Assembly (NCBI RefSeq): GCF_024125425.1
Contig: NZ_JAMXWN010000013.1
Span: forward strand, 1 to 64,000
DNA from: Sporolactobacillus kofuensis
GTDB lineage: Bacteria; Bacillota; Bacilli; Bacillales; Sporolactobacillaceae
DNA length: 64,000 nt
Reading direction: 5' to 3'
A program made the position numbers and the translations under genes. The notes below the pieces were generated by a model. It was given only the letters and a program-made list of their open reading frames with translations, ran no database searches and was not told the DNA's origin. Positions 17,654 to 26,719 of the stretch are shown here, in pieces (position 1 is the first letter of the stretch; each line of letters begins with the position of its first letter).

Positions 17654-17929
17654 TCAAAAAACAAACTTAAGCATCACCCAGATTATTTGGAAAATCCGAG
17701 AGTGAAACGGAGTAAGAAAGAGTAAAAAAATCGGTATGCTCACGAGAAGGGTAAGCGATACAAGCAACAGCAGAATGGTCACCCCTTCCGCCATCGATCC
17801 GTGGAGAATAATAATAAAGAGAAAAGCAGGGATTAGGGTCAATATTGGCGTGGATAAGCCAAAAGAAATGACTTGCTCCCGATGACGCTCACTAAATGAT
17901 TTCCAATACGCTTGAAAAAATTCAAACAT
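17654..17929 (-). CDS. Small two-span membrane protein, unknown
   Basis: I do not recognise this 91-residue product. It has a charged amphipathic N-terminus (about residues 1-25) and two strongly hydrophobic segments (about 27-46 and 50-72), then a short hydrophobic tail. ATG is preceded by AGAAGGTATGGGAC. It lies 54 bp downstream of scpB in the same direction, in the place where B. subtilis has ypuI, to which it is not similar. A coding role is supported by the ribosome site and the hydrophobic pattern only. Confidence 0.5.
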   Translation of the reverse strand: MFEFFQAYWKSFSERHREQVISFGLSTPILTLIPAFLFIIILHGSMAEGVTILLLLVSLTLLVSIPIFLLFLTPFHSRIFQIIWVMLKFVF

Positions 17930-17983
17930 GTCCCATACCTTCTGTAAAGTACCCTAAAAGCTTGTTCATGCTGCGCGAAACAG

Positions 17984-18586
17984 TTATTCTGAAAGTTCGT
18001 TAATCGTTTCTTTATAATGATCGTAAAAGAGATCATATGCATCCATTTGCTCGTTTTGATTTTTCATCATTTCAACGAGTGGCGGTAATTCACTAAGATC
18101 ATGTAGTCCGAAATAATCAAGGAAGAGTGAGGTTACCCCGTACAGAATTGCACGTCCGCTTCCTTCTGCACGCCCAACCTCTTTAATAAGCCCTTTTACC
18201 ATCAAAGTCTGTAAAGCACGCTCTGATTTAACACCACGAATCTCTTCAATAGATATTCGGGATACGGGTTGTTTATACGCAATAATGGCGACCGTTTCGA
18301 GTGCTGCTTGAGACAATGGTGCTGTCTTTGGAATGACGGCAAACTGTTCAGCATAATCAGCCATGAATGGTTTGGTGGTTAATCGAAACCCATTCGGCAT
18401 ATCGACAATCATGATGCCACTGGACTCATTCTGATTGTAAGCCATTTTCATTTGTTCAATCTGATTTGAGAGTTCCTGAATCGAGCACTCGGGAATGACT
18501 TTACTGATCTGATCTATGGTAAGTCCATCCTCGCCTGTAAGATAGAGCAGTCCCTCAATAATCGAACGAATCTTCGCTTGCTTCAA
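17984..18586 (-). CDS. scpB: Segregation and condensation protein ScpB
   Basis: Kite subunit of the SMC-ScpAB condensin that organises and segregates the chromosome. Two winged-helix domains; diagnostic motifs are SQAALETVAIIAYKQPVSR, EEIRGVKSERALQTL and GRAEGSGRAILYGVT. A TTG at 18586 is taken as start since AAGGAG lies 8 bases upstream, giving 200 residues; an earlier TTG (18607) is possible. It overlaps the scpA end by 32 bases, which implies coupled translation. Confidence 0.92.
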   Translation of the reverse strand: MKQAKIRSIIEGLLYLTGEDGLTIDQISKVIPECSIQELSNQIEQMKMAYNQNESSGIMIVDMPNGFRLTTKPFMADYAEQFAVIPKTAPLSQAALETVAIIAYKQPVSRISIEEIRGVKSERALQTLMVKGLIKEVGRAEGSGRAILYGVTSLFLDYFGLHDLSELPPLVEMMKNQNEQMDAYDLFYDHYKETINELSE

Positions 18587-19343
18587 AATTATCTGCTCCT
18601 TCTCCAAGAATAATCATGATGTCATCAAAATTCTTACTCTGATTACACACAATTGCATTCATTTTCATCAACTCTAACAAAGCAAGAAAAGTAACAATAA
18701 GATGAGAGCGATCCGTGTACAAAAAAATAGATTGGAAAGACAGCGGGATGTTCGTTTTTCTTAATTTATCCATAACATTGCTCATCTGCTGACCAATCGG
18801 TAGCACTTGTCGGTCAATTTTTGTACTCAATGGTTGCTCCAATTTATGCTTAAGTATTACCCGTTGAAAAGCATGAAGCATATCATGAACTGTTGCTCGT
18901 CCAGCAATTGGGATCGCAGTTAGATCATTGTTTTCGTATTCACTTAAGTCTGTTGGTGGTTTTGCAAACAATTGCATGCGTTCACCTTCATGAACCTTTA
19001 ACGCCTCTGCCGCTTCTTTAAATTGGCGATAATCAATAAGCTGCTGCATCAATGCTTGTCGAGCCATTTCCGGATCTTCATATGGTTCATCACTATCTTC
19101 TTGATCAAGCTCCGGTTTTGGCAGCAACATCCTACTCTTCATTGCAATTAATTGTGCTGCCATTAGCAAATATTCGCTTGCAATATCTAATTCTAGTTTT
19201 TGCATTTGATGAATAAAATCCATATACTGATCCGTAATCTCAGCAACCGGAATGTCGTAAATGTCAATTTCAAGTTTTTTAATCAGATGCAGAAGTAAAT
19301 CAAGAGGACCTTCGAAAGCATCGATTTTTACTTTGTACTCCAA
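18555..19343 (-). CDS. scpA: Segregation and condensation protein ScpA
   Basis: Kleisin that bridges the SMC heads and binds ScpB. The 262-residue protein begins YKVKIDAFEGPLDLLLHLIK, the classic N-terminal kleisin motif, has LLMAAQLIAMKSRMLLPKPE in the helical region and a C-terminal winged helix with LHLIVTFLALLELMK-like sequence (here SHLIVTFLALLELMK). TTG start 9 bases after AGGGGG. Upstream lies a fragment of the dispersed repeat and then ribT. Confidence 0.92.
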   Translation of the reverse strand: MEYKVKIDAFEGPLDLLLHLIKKLEIDIYDIPVAEITDQYMDFIHQMQKLELDIASEYLLMAAQLIAMKSRMLLPKPELDQEDSDEPYEDPEMARQALMQQLIDYRQFKEAAEALKVHEGERMQLFAKPPTDLSEYENNDLTAIPIAGRATVHDMLHAFQRVILKHKLEQPLSTKIDRQVLPIGQQMSNVMDKLRKTNIPLSFQSIFLYTDRSHLIVTFLALLELMKMNAIVCNQSKNFDDIMIILGEGADNFEASEDSFDY

Positions 19344-19354
19344 AATTTATCCCC

Positions 19355-19385
19355 CTGATCCCGCAGGCATTCTCGTATCTTCGCT
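19355..19385. repeat. Dispersed repeat fragment (right end)
   Basis: CTGATCCCGCAGGC at 19355 followed by ATTCTCGTATCTTCGCT matches the last 30 bases of copies A/B. It lies immediately upstream of scpA, adjoining its ribosome binding site. Confidence 0.7.
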
Positions 19386-19441
19386 TTATTTTTACGCAAA
19401 AAAGATGAACTTTCTTATCTAGCAAAAAAAAGAAACCATCA

Positions 19442-19819
19442 TCAAGAATTGGTTTCCTTTTCATCGCCTTCTTCAAAACATTTATCAAAGTAAGACTGGA
19501 TGGCTTGGGATGGAGCAAGTCGAATTTTATCTCCGAGCAATTTGCCCAGTTCAAAAATCATTTTCTTTCCGACTCCCTCTGCTCGATACGAAGGATTGAC
19601 ACTGATGTGTTCAATAACAGCTTCGTCATCGGAAATCATCTGAATTCCGATGACACCAAGAATGTCTTCATCATCTTTCCATAAGAACAGCTGCCAACTG
19701 TCTTCTTCTTCATATTTCTTTACCGTTTGCAAAAGTAGCTTAATTTCTTTCTCAGACGGGATAAAAGATAGCAGACCCATGGCTATCTTTTCGTAACTCT
19801 TCTTATAGCGAATCAGCAT
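19442..19819 (-). CDS. ribT: GNAT acetyltransferase RibT
   Basis: GNAT-fold protein of 125 residues that is the last gene of the rib operon in B. subtilis; its substrate is unknown. It matches RibT from the first residue (MLIRYKKSYEKIAMGLLSF) through the acetyl-CoA loop region VNPSYRAEGVGKKMI to SYFDKCFEE. The ATG at 19819 follows GAGGGG; the frame runs upstream to 19861 without homology. The riboflavin genes that should precede it are absent here, so it stands alone between lysA and scpA. Confidence 0.88.
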   Translation of the reverse strand: MLIRYKKSYEKIAMGLLSFIPSEKEIKLLLQTVKKYEEEDSWQLFLWKDDEDILGVIGIQMISDDEAVIEHISVNPSYRAEGVGKKMIFELGKLLGDKIRLAPSQAIQSYFDKCFEEGDEKETNS

Positions 19820-19982
19820 TTTGAACCCCTCATAACTATGAGATAACAAGAATTTCATCAATGGCTTTATATGAATGTAATTGGTACAGTCTATATTATA
19901 ACCAAAAGTAGGAAAGTGTGCATCTCATCACTCAATAACGTTGAAAAAGGTGTGCAACCAAATGAGTATCCCTTAAAGATCA

Positions 19983-21305
19983 TTAATCTCTTCGCGACAA
20001 TTTCTTAATCGGTAGGTCGTTCCGGATCAGGTCGTCAAAGCTTTCCCTTCTTACAGCTAGGGACACCTCACCATTTTCTATAAACACAACCGCAGCATTG
20101 GGAATACGGTTATAATGACTTGCCATCGAATATCCGTAGGCACCGGTCGAAAAAACAGCAATCAAATCACCACTCGTGCACGATTCAGGCAAGAAGGCAT
20201 CCTTGATCAGAATATCTCCGGATTCACAGCACTTTCCCGCCAGTGTCATCTCTGTATCGGTAATCTCGTTTGCTTTATTTGCACAAATCGCATCATATTT
20301 TGCCTGATAAAGTGATGGTCGGATATTATCTGACATACCTCCATCAACGGAAAGATATTTTCTAATTCCAGGAATCGTTTTTGATGCGCCTGCGGTATAG
20401 AGCGTCGTACCCGATTCACCAACAATGGACCGCCCGGGTTCCACCCATATGGCAGGCATTGATAACTGATATCGCGCGCATTCCTTACGTGTCGTTTGCA
20501 CAATCGTTTCGATATAATTGCGAATCGGTAACGGCTGATCGGATTCTGTATACTTGATCCCAAACCCGCCTCCAACATTAAGTACTTCTAGATGAAAGCC
20601 GAATTCTCTTCGCCACGCGTCTGCATGATGGATCATGACTTGAATCGATCGGGCAAAACCATCTGTTTCGAAAATCTGAGAGCCAATATGTGAATGAATC
20701 CCTTTTAAATTCAAATGATCAGAAGTCATTGCTTGTTTCACTGCACGTTCGGCCATTCCATCATCTAAATTAAAGCCAAATTTCGAATCATCCTGTCCAG
20801 TCATGATAAATTCATGGGTATGAGCTTCGACCCCAGGCGTTACGCGAAGCAAAATGTCTATAGCCTGATTACGTTCTGAACACATTTTTTCCAGTAATTC
20901 AAGTTCAAAGAAATTATCAACAATAACTGCACCAATTTTGGCATCGAGAGCCAACGCGAGTTCATCTGCTGACTTATTATTCCCATGAAAATGTATACGT
21001 TCTGGCGATAAGCCTGCTTTCAATGCCGTGAACAGCTCTCCTCCGGAAACAACATCCAATGAGAGTCCCTGTTCATCAATCAATTGAATCATGGCAATCG
21101 TCGAAAATGCTTTGCTTGCATACGCGACTTGCCATTCCAGATTATCAAACGCACGAAACGCATTTTTAAATGCATTTATTTTTTCTTTTATTAAAGCCGT
21201 ATCATATACATAAAGCGGTGTACCGAATTCTTTGACGAGATCGGTTGTATCCACGCCACCAATACTTAAATGCCCTTTTCCATTAATCGCTTGTGTACCG
21301 TACAA
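19983..21305 (-). CDS. lysA: Diaminopimelate decarboxylase LysA
   Basis: PLP enzyme making L-lysine from meso-diaminopimelate. The TIM barrel carries the PLP lysine in VAYASKAFS, HFHGNNKS, VEAHTHEF, SKFGF, SHIGSQ and the glycine-rich VGGGFGI; the C-terminal barrel has EPGRSIVG, DGGMSDNIRP and the active-site CCESGD and GAYGYSM. I prefer TTG 21305 (site GGAGAGGG 8 bases upstream; 440 residues, same as B. subtilis) over ATG 21341. The gene lies just beyond the spoVA operon as in Bacillus. Confidence 0.92.
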   Translation of the reverse strand: MYGTQAINGKGHLSIGGVDTTDLVKEFGTPLYVYDTALIKEKINAFKNAFRAFDNLEWQVAYASKAFSTIAMIQLIDEQGLSLDVVSGGELFTALKAGLSPERIHFHGNNKSADELALALDAKIGAVIVDNFFELELLEKMCSERNQAIDILLRVTPGVEAHTHEFIMTGQDDSKFGFNLDDGMAERAVKQAMTSDHLNLKGIHSHIGSQIFETDGFARSIQVMIHHADAWRREFGFHLEVLNVGGGFGIKYTESDQPLPIRNYIETIVQTTRKECARYQLSMPAIWVEPGRSIVGESGTTLYTAGASKTIPGIRKYLSVDGGMSDNIRPSLYQAKYDAICANKANEITDTEMTLAGKCCESGDILIKDAFLPESCTSGDLIAVFSTGAYGYSMASHYNRIPNAAVVFIENGEVSLAVRRESFDDLIRNDLPIKKLSRRD

Positions 21306-21449
21306 AAAAACACCCTCTCCCGTCAAGCAAATAACATGCATAAACCCAAGGAATAATCTCTACTTTTCTCTTTATCCCACGATCAATTTTAAGTATATAC
21401 AGTCAAAATTTAGTGATAGTGTATCATGATTACTCCTTGAAGACAAGTT

Positions 21450-22943
21450 TCATTTAGCCTTGCTTTTCTCGGGTTGTCGAAATCTATCTAACGGACGAAC
21501 AATGCTCGGCCTGATCACGGATGTCGGCAATGCACGTCGAATCATTATGTTGTAGAGACCTGTTGCATTAAATGGAATGAAAGGCCATAGATAGGGTGTA
21601 TTCAGATTACGGACATGCGACAGATAAATGATAAACAACGTTGACGCGAGCATAAAGCCTGGTACGTGGAACAATCCTGCAGCTAGGATAAGCAAGATGC
21701 GTACCATTTTGTTCGCTAACTGTAGCTCATAGCTTGGTGTTGCAAATCCACCAATTGCTGCGACAGATGTATAAAGAATCACTTCATTTACAAAAACACC
21801 TGCTTCAATCGCAATTTGTCCGACGAGAACAGCGGCGATCAAGCCAAGTGCAGTTGATAAGGCAGTAGGCGTATGAATTGCCGCCAGTCTTAAGGTCTCA
21901 ATGCCGACTTCTGCGATCAGAATTTGAATAAGCAGCGGGATATGGTAATCTTTAACATTTGGTCCAATGAAGTTAAGAAAATCTGGTAGTAAATGATCCT
22001 TCACGAGCAGAAGCCATAAAGGGACAAGGAAAATAGAAGCAAGGATAGCGATAAATCGAAACCAGCGTAGCAATGCCCCCGAAGCTGTTACTTGGCGATA
22101 TTCTTCTGCGTGTTGAATATGATGAAAAAAAGTCGTTGGTAAGATCATGACACTTGGTGAGGTATCCGTAATGATGACCACATGACCTTCCAGCAGATGG
22201 GATGCGGCGACATCCGGTCGTCCTGTATAGCGCACAAGTGGAAAGGGATTCCACCCCTGCTTTAAAATAAATTCTTCAATCGCATTATCCGCCATCGGTA
22301 TACCATCGACATTGATTGCTTTCAGTTCCTTCTTGATCGTATGAATTAAGCCCGGATTGGCAACATCTTTTAAGTAACATAAACATACATCTGTTTTGGA
22401 GCGTACACCAACCTGTAAGAGATCGCATCGAAAACGTGGGTCGCGGATCCGTCTCCGAATCAGACCTGAATTTTCAATAATATTTTCAGTAAAACCATCC
22501 TTGGATCCACGTACTACTTTTTCGACATCAGGTTCCTGTGGCTGCCTCCCAGGATAGTGCCTGAGATCAACACAAAGACCTTTGGTCTCTCCATCAATCA
22601 GCACCACAATGCGTCCGGTCAACATTTTATCGACCGCATCATCAATTGTCGTGATTTCCTCAACCTGTTGATGTACTAAATGTTGCTTAATGATTTTATA
22701 CACGTCCAGATCCTGACTCGTGTTTTGATTCGAGAGGCGCATAAACTCCCGCATCATAATGACAAGAATACTCGAATCCACTAAACTGTTTGTATAGTAT
22801 ATTCGGCTTTCTCGACCAAGTAACTGTAACTCACGTAAGCCGACATCAAAATTATGTGGTCCGAAATCGAGGACTTGTTGCATGACTTCTGCATTTTCAT
22901 AGATGTCCTTTGTGATTGCTTTTTTACTTTTTTGATTCTCCAT
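21450..22943 (-). CDS. spoVAF: Stage V sporulation protein AF
   Basis: GerA-family inner spore-membrane protein, 497 residues, encoded at the end of the spoVA operon. It has a large soluble N-terminal domain, followed by membrane segments from about residue 290. Characteristic sequence includes YYTNSLVDSSI, KQGWNPFPLVRYTGRPDVA, TDTSPSVMILPTTFF, VEVGIETLRLAAIHTP-like text (AEVGIETLRLAAIHTP) and a final IRRALPTSVIRP. SpoVAF modulates germinant-receptor-dependent dipicolinate release. It starts 22 bases after spoVAE. Confidence 0.93.
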   Translation of the reverse strand: MENQKSKKAITKDIYENAEVMQQVLDFGPHNFDVGLRELQLLGRESRIYYTNSLVDSSILVIMMREFMRLSNQNTSQDLDVYKIIKQHLVHQQVEEITTIDDAVDKMLTGRIVVLIDGETKGLCVDLRHYPGRQPQEPDVEKVVRGSKDGFTENIIENSGLIRRRIRDPRFRCDLLQVGVRSKTDVCLCYLKDVANPGLIHTIKKELKAINVDGIPMADNAIEEFILKQGWNPFPLVRYTGRPDVAASHLLEGHVVIITDTSPSVMILPTTFFHHIQHAEEYRQVTASGALLRWFRFIAILASIFLVPLWLLLVKDHLLPDFLNFIGPNVKDYHIPLLIQILIAEVGIETLRLAAIHTPTALSTALGLIAAVLVGQIAIEAGVFVNEVILYTSVAAIGGFATPSYELQLANKMVRILLILAAGLFHVPGFMLASTLFIIYLSHVRNLNTPYLWPFIPFNATGLYNIMIRRALPTSVIRPSIVRPLDRFRQPEKSKAK

Positions 22944-22965
22944 GCTCTATCCTCTCAATCTGAAG

Positions 22966-23316
22966 TTAACCTTTAGGCTTAAAAATGAGCGCAATAATAA
23001 AGCCAAACAGGATTGCTGATGTAATTCCTGCAGATGTTAATTTAAAAATGCCCATTGCAATCCCGAGATAACCATGATCATGCCCTTCCGACATAGCGCC
23101 ATGCAATAGAGAATGTCCAAAGCTGGTAATCGGTACGGTTGCACCGGCACCGGCAAAATCAATTAAACGATCATAGATGCCAAAGACATCCAATGCAGCA
23201 CCGAGTACTACAAATGTAGCAACAACATGGGCAGGTGTTAACTTAAATACATCCATCATGATCTGGCCAATGACGCAAATACCCCCGCCTACTAGAAATG
23301 CATAAAGAAATATCAC
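22966..23316 (-). CDS. spoVAE: Stage V sporulation protein AE (SpoVAEb)
   Basis: Membrane channel component for dipicolinic acid uptake into and release from the spore core, 116 residues with about four membrane segments. Motifs [35 protein letters not shown] and the end [11 protein letters not shown] match B. subtilis SpoVAEb. The GTG at 23316 is the start: it overlaps the spoVAD stop (GTGA) and follows GGGGGATG; the open frame upstream is out-of-frame spoVAD sequence. The soluble partner SpoVAEa is missing. Confidence 0.92.
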   Translation of the reverse strand: MIFLYAFLVGGGICVIGQIMMDVFKLTPAHVVATFVVLGAALDVFGIYDRLIDFAGAGATVPITSFGHSLLHGAMSEGHDHGYLGIAMGIFKLTSAGITSAILFGFIIALIFKPKG

Positions 23317-24332
23317 TGCGCATCCCCCTTTGCTGATTCTAAGACAACACCATGTGCGATACACGGAATGGTATCTTTTTCCTTTGGTGTCGCACTGTTT
23401 AGTAATGCACCCGTTGCAACGATGAGCACGCGGTGGAGTGATCCTTCCGCTAGACGTTTGCATAAGTATCCGTAGGTCACAACTGCCGAACATGCACAAC
23501 CGCTCCCCCCTGCATTCACAGGCTGATCAGAAGTGTAGATCATAGTCCCGCAATCGTGGTGCACTTCAGTAATATCAAGTCCTTTTTCCAGTAATAGTTC
23601 ATTAAGAATCGGTGAACCGACGCTCGAAAGGTCGCCGGTTACAATCATGTCGTAATCTTTAGGATTTCTTCCGGTATCTTGAAAATGGGTCCAAATTGTA
23701 TCCGCAGCCGCAGGTGCCATAGCGGTACCAAGATTACTTGCATCATCAATACCCCAGTCGATGACCCGTCCGATCGTTGCCTCTTTCACCATCACCTTAC
23801 CCGGTTCCCTCGTTACAATCGTTGCACCTGCGCCTGTTACGGTAAAGGTTTGAGTAAGTTTCGATGGGCCACCATATTCCGTCGGATAACGAAATTGCCG
23901 TTCCGCTGTCGCATTATGGCTACTCACTGCGCACAGGACATTTTTTGCAAAACCGCTATCTACCAATTGAGCACCAACTGCCAAGGTTTCCATAGATGTT
24001 GAGCACGCCCCGAACATGCCCAAAAATGGGATACGATTCTCCCGCGCCAAAAAATTAGATGTTACGGTTTGATCCATTAAATCTCCCGCCAAGAACAGAT
24101 CGATGTCCCCTTCTGCTTTTCCTGCCTTTGCGAGGCAGAAGGAAATGGCACGACGAAGCAATGCGCGTTCAGCTTCGGTCCAACTTTTTTCTCCACAATT
24201 TAGATGTTCATATTCTTTGTCAAAACTTCCTGAAAGTGGTCCTCTTGCCTCCAATGGACCGACAACAGTTCCCGTCGCAGCAAGATATATTGGATGTTCA
24301 AATCGCCACGTTTGCTTTCTCACTTTTCCCAC
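23313..24332 (-). CDS. spoVAD: Stage V sporulation protein AD
   Basis: Thiolase-fold protein that binds dipicolinic acid and works with the SpoVA channel, 339 residues. Conserved text includes [65 protein letters not shown] and [20 protein letters not shown] follows GAAAGAGGGG. Its stop overlaps the spoVAE start, so the products are coupled. Confidence 0.94.
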   Translation of the reverse strand: MGKVRKQTWRFEHPIYLAATGTVVGPLEARGPLSGSFDKEYEHLNCGEKSWTEAERALLRRAISFCLAKAGKAEGDIDLFLAGDLMDQTVTSNFLARENRIPFLGMFGACSTSMETLAVGAQLVDSGFAKNVLCAVSSHNATAERQFRYPTEYGGPSKLTQTFTVTGAGATIVTREPGKVMVKEATIGRVIDWGIDDASNLGTAMAPAAADTIWTHFQDTGRNPKDYDMIVTGDLSSVGSPILNELLLEKGLDITEVHHDCGTMIYTSDQPVNAGGSGCACSAVVTYGYLCKRLAEGSLHRVLIVATGALLNSATPKEKDTIPCIAHGVVLESAKGDAQ

Positions 24333-24347
24333 GTCAATTCCCCTCTT

Positions 24348-24797
24348 TCACATCAACTGTTCGATAAAGAGCCTGAGCACACCAAGAACAGCCGCCGATA
24401 CAACACCAAAGACAATCACTTCACCGGCCAGTTGGAACAAATTGGTCGCAATGCCAAGCACAATGCCTTCGCTCTTATGCTCGAGCGCGCTGCTCGTGAT
24501 TGAGTTTGCAAATCCGGTCACAGGGACAATCGTTCCGGCTCCGGCAAATTTTGCAATCTTGTCATAGACCCCAAACCCTGTCATCAATGCGGAAATCAGA
24601 ATGAGCGTTGCAACGGTTGGATTGCCAGCCGATTGTTTTGAAAAGTGTAAAACGTACATAAAAAAGGTTTGAATTCCCTGTCCAATGACACAAATAAAAC
24701 CTCCAACCAGAAAGGCATTCAGGCAATTCTTAAAGTAAGGAATCTTTGGTTGATACGCAGCCACGTTTTCTTTGTAATTTTTCGGATCGTTTAGCAT
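24348..24797 (-). CDS. spoVAC: Stage V sporulation protein AC
   Basis: Mechanosensitive-channel-like membrane protein for dipicolinate passage, 149 residues, about four membrane segments. Motifs: YFKNCLNAFLVGGFICVIGQ, AGNPTVATLILISALMTGFG, GAGTIVPVTGFANSI. ATG 24797 lies 9 bases after AAGGAG. It is the first gene of this spoVA operon: the usual spoVAA and spoVAB are missing, and a sigma-G promoter lies directly upstream. Confidence 0.94.
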   Translation of the reverse strand: MLNDPKNYKENVAAYQPKIPYFKNCLNAFLVGGFICVIGQGIQTFFMYVLHFSKQSAGNPTVATLILISALMTGFGVYDKIAKFAGAGTIVPVTGFANSITSSALEHKSEGIVLGIATNLFQLAGEVIVFGVVSAAVLGVLRLFIEQLM

Positions 24798-24832
24798 CAA
24801 GAAAAACTCCTTTCACGAACTTTGCTGAAGAT

Positions 24833-24861
24833 TAGTATTTGCCAGTTGCTGTTAATTATGC
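24833..24861 (-). promoter_or_regulatory. Sigma-G promoter of the spoVA operon
   Basis: On the minus strand GCATAA (24861-24856), 17 bases, ATACTA (24838-24833). This fits the forespore sigma-G/sigma-F pattern well. It is 36 bp from the spoVAC start. Confidence 0.65.
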
Positions 24862-24989
24862 TTAAATCAATAACAAAAGAAAGAGGTTTTTTACGCAGGC
24901 TGAGAAAATGACTTTGAGAAAATCCGGACAAAACACCGCAAGTCCTTGTTTCTTTGAGAATAAACAGAGCAGTTCCACTGATATGCATG

Positions 24990-25038
24990 ACAAAAATCAA
25001 AAGCCAGATGACCGTTATTCGGCCATCTGGCTTTTGAT
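24990..25038 (-). terminator. Terminator of the spoIIA operon, one arm inside sigF
   Basis: Perfect 15-bp inverted repeat: 24996-25010 (ATCAAAAGCCAGATG) and 25024-25038 (CATCTGGCTTTTGAT), 13-base loop. Followed on the minus strand by ATTTTTG. The 5' arm encodes the last SigF residues and the stop codon is in the loop. Confidence 0.8.
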
Positions 25039-25773
25039 TTCTTCAAGAATCTTTTTTTCTAATCGGGACACTTGAACTTGAGAAATACCGAGACGTTCAG
25101 CTACTTCTGTTTGTGTCTGATCCTTATAGTAGCGTAGATACACAATCAGTTTTTCTCGATCATTCAATTGCTCCACAGCTTCTCGTACAACCATTTTATC
25201 AAACCATTTATTACTCTCACTATCTGAAATTTGATCCAATATGGTTATTGGGTCTCCGTCATTCTCAAAAACTGTCTCATGAATGGACGATGGTGCACGA
25301 ATAGCTTCTTGAGAAAGGACAATGTCTTCAGGAGTAAGATCGAGTGCGTCAGCCAGTTCACTAACTGTTGGATTTCGACCCAAATGTTTCGAAAGTTCGT
25401 CCCTTTTCTTTCTCACTTTTATCCCAGTTTCTTTTAGTGAGCGACTTACTTTGACAACACCATCATCTCGGATAAACCGCTGGATTTCCCCAATGATCAT
25501 CGGAACAGCATAGGTTGAAAAACGTACGTCATAGGACAAATCAAATTTATCGACTGATTTTAGTAGACCAATACAGCCAATTTGAAAGAGATCATCTGGT
25601 TCATAGCCACGATTAATAAATCGTTGCACAACCGACCAAACCAAGCGCATATTCTTCTGGACAAGCCGATCACGTGCTTCATGATCTCCAGATTGGCTCT
25701 GTTGGATCAGTTGCTTTACTTCTTCATCATCAAGCAACGGTTCTCTAGACGCCATTTTGCGATCAAGCTCCAT
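25015..25773 (-). CDS. sigF: RNA polymerase sigma factor SigF
   Basis: First compartment-specific sigma factor of the forespore, 252 residues. Region 2 has KNMRLVWSVVQRF, GYEPDDLFQIGCIGLLKSVDKFD and RFSTYAVPMIIGEIQRFIRDDG; region 3 has VSRSLKE and APSSIHE; region 4 has REKLIVYLRYYKDQTQTEVAERLGISQVQVSRLEKK (helix-turn-helix). The ATG at 25773 is spaced 8 bases from GGGAG; an ATG two codons earlier (25779) is too close to it. Last gene of spoIIAA-spoIIAB-sigF. Confidence 0.96.
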   Translation of the reverse strand: MELDRKMASREPLLDDEEVKQLIQQSQSGDHEARDRLVQKNMRLVWSVVQRFINRGYEPDDLFQIGCIGLLKSVDKFDLSYDVRFSTYAVPMIIGEIQRFIRDDGVVKVSRSLKETGIKVRKKRDELSKHLGRNPTVSELADALDLTPEDIVLSQEAIRAPSSIHETVFENDGDPITILDQISDSESNKWFDKMVVREAVEQLNDREKLIVYLRYYKDQTQTEVAERLGISQVQVSRLEKKILEEIKSQMAE

Positions 25774-25785
25774 TTGCATGTCTCC

Positions 25786-26226
25786 CTACTTACATACTGC
25801 TCGATTTCGGGCAATTTCCTTGGTCATGATGAGTGTGGTTCCTTTGCCTTCTTTCGTCACAATCGTGATATGATCCATAAAATTTTCCATAATCGTAAAG
25901 CCCATACCGGACCGTTCCAATTCCGGTTTTGACGTATACAGTGGTTGCTTTGCCTGTTCGATATTTTTAATGCCAACGCCATCATCATGAATGGTTAACG
26001 TCACCATTCCGTCTTCAATGATTGTGTTCAGTTCCACTTTACCTTCACCGCTATTCTCATAACCATGAATGATACAGTTCGTTACTGCCTCAGAGACGAC
26101 AGTCTTAATTTCTGTCAATTCATCCAATGTCGGGTCAAGCTGAGCAACGAATGCAGCAACGGTGACTCTGGCAAAGGATTCATTCGTACTCATTGCCGAG
26201 AAAGTCAGTGACATTTCATTTCTCAA
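25786..26226 (-). CDS. spoIIAB: Anti-sigma F factor SpoIIAB
   Basis: Serine kinase and anti-sigma factor that holds SigF inactive and phosphorylates SpoIIAA. The GHKL ATPase fold in 146 residues shows [20 protein letters not shown] (N box), IHDDGVGI (G1) and [15 protein letters not shown] (G2/ATP lid). TTG start at 26226 abuts the spoIIAA stop and follows GGGGGTGG; the next residues RNEM match the B. subtilis N-terminus. Confidence 0.96.
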   Translation of the reverse strand: MRNEMSLTFSAMSTNESFARVTVAAFVAQLDPTLDELTEIKTVVSEAVTNCIIHGYENSGEGKVELNTIIEDGMVTLTIHDDGVGIKNIEQAKQPLYTSKPELERSGMGFTIMENFMDHITIVTKEGKGTTLIMTKEIARNRAVCK

Positions 26227-26577
26227 TTAGGCCACCCCCAGTGTATGGAGCGCATAATCTTCATCAGTCTCCAAGCGAATGATTTTAAACATACCACTTA
26301 ATTCGAACAAGCGACGGACGGCCGGAGAAATCGAACATACCACCATTTCCCCACCTAATCCTGAAATACGTTTGTAGCGCCCGAGAATGACCCCAAGACC
26401 CGAACTGTCCATAAAAGATAACTTTCCTAGATTTAATAAAATATGGTGCACCATTTGTTCTTCCATAATCGCGTTCACTTTTTCTCTTAATTCATCTGCC
26501 GTATGATGGTCAAGTTCACCCTCAAGCCGGATACACAGCACGCCGAACTTTACCTCGAGATCCATTGTTAAACTCAA
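26227..26577 (-). CDS. spoIIAA: Anti-sigma F factor antagonist SpoIIAA
   Basis: STAS-domain protein that releases SigF by binding SpoIIAB when dephosphorylated by SpoIIE. 116 residues with TGELDHHTA-like text ([16 protein letters not shown]), the phospho-serine in [16 protein letters not shown] and [22 protein letters not shown] at 26577 follows GGGAGGGGCG and gives the same N-terminus (SLTMD) as relatives. First gene of the operon. Confidence 0.96.
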   Translation of the reverse strand: MSLTMDLEVKFGVLCIRLEGELDHHTADELREKVNAIMEEQMVHHILLNLGKLSFMDSSGLGVILGRYKRISGLGGEMVVCSISPAVRRLFELSGMFKIIRLETDEDYALHTLGVA

Positions 26578-26612
26578 TGCTGTACGCCCCTCCCTGAATG
26601 GATTGTTTAGTG

Positions 26613-26662
26613 ATTCACTGTTCTATTTCTCTCTTGTCCTTTGATGCTCCTGCATGACGACA
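26613..26662 (-). promoter_or_regulatory. Possible sigma-H promoter of spoIIA
   Basis: On the minus strand AAAGGACAA (26662-26654), 34 bases further AGTGAAT is at 26619-26613, so the only close pairing leaves a spacer longer than the sigma-H norm. A weak pattern match, listed because spoIIA is a sigma-H operon in Bacillus. Confidence 0.15.
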
Positions 26663-26719
26663 GAACTAGTGCGGATTCGGCAAAGAATTACTTCTGAAAG
26701 TCAATGAACAAGAAGATCA

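Noticed and set aside
20115-20578. Frames in lysA on the opposite strand or alternative frame
   Set aside because: They fully overlap a strongly conserved gene and lack any family match.
21306-21449. Lysine riboswitch (L-box) upstream of lysA
   Set aside because: Only about 140 bp, without the characteristic L-box elements.
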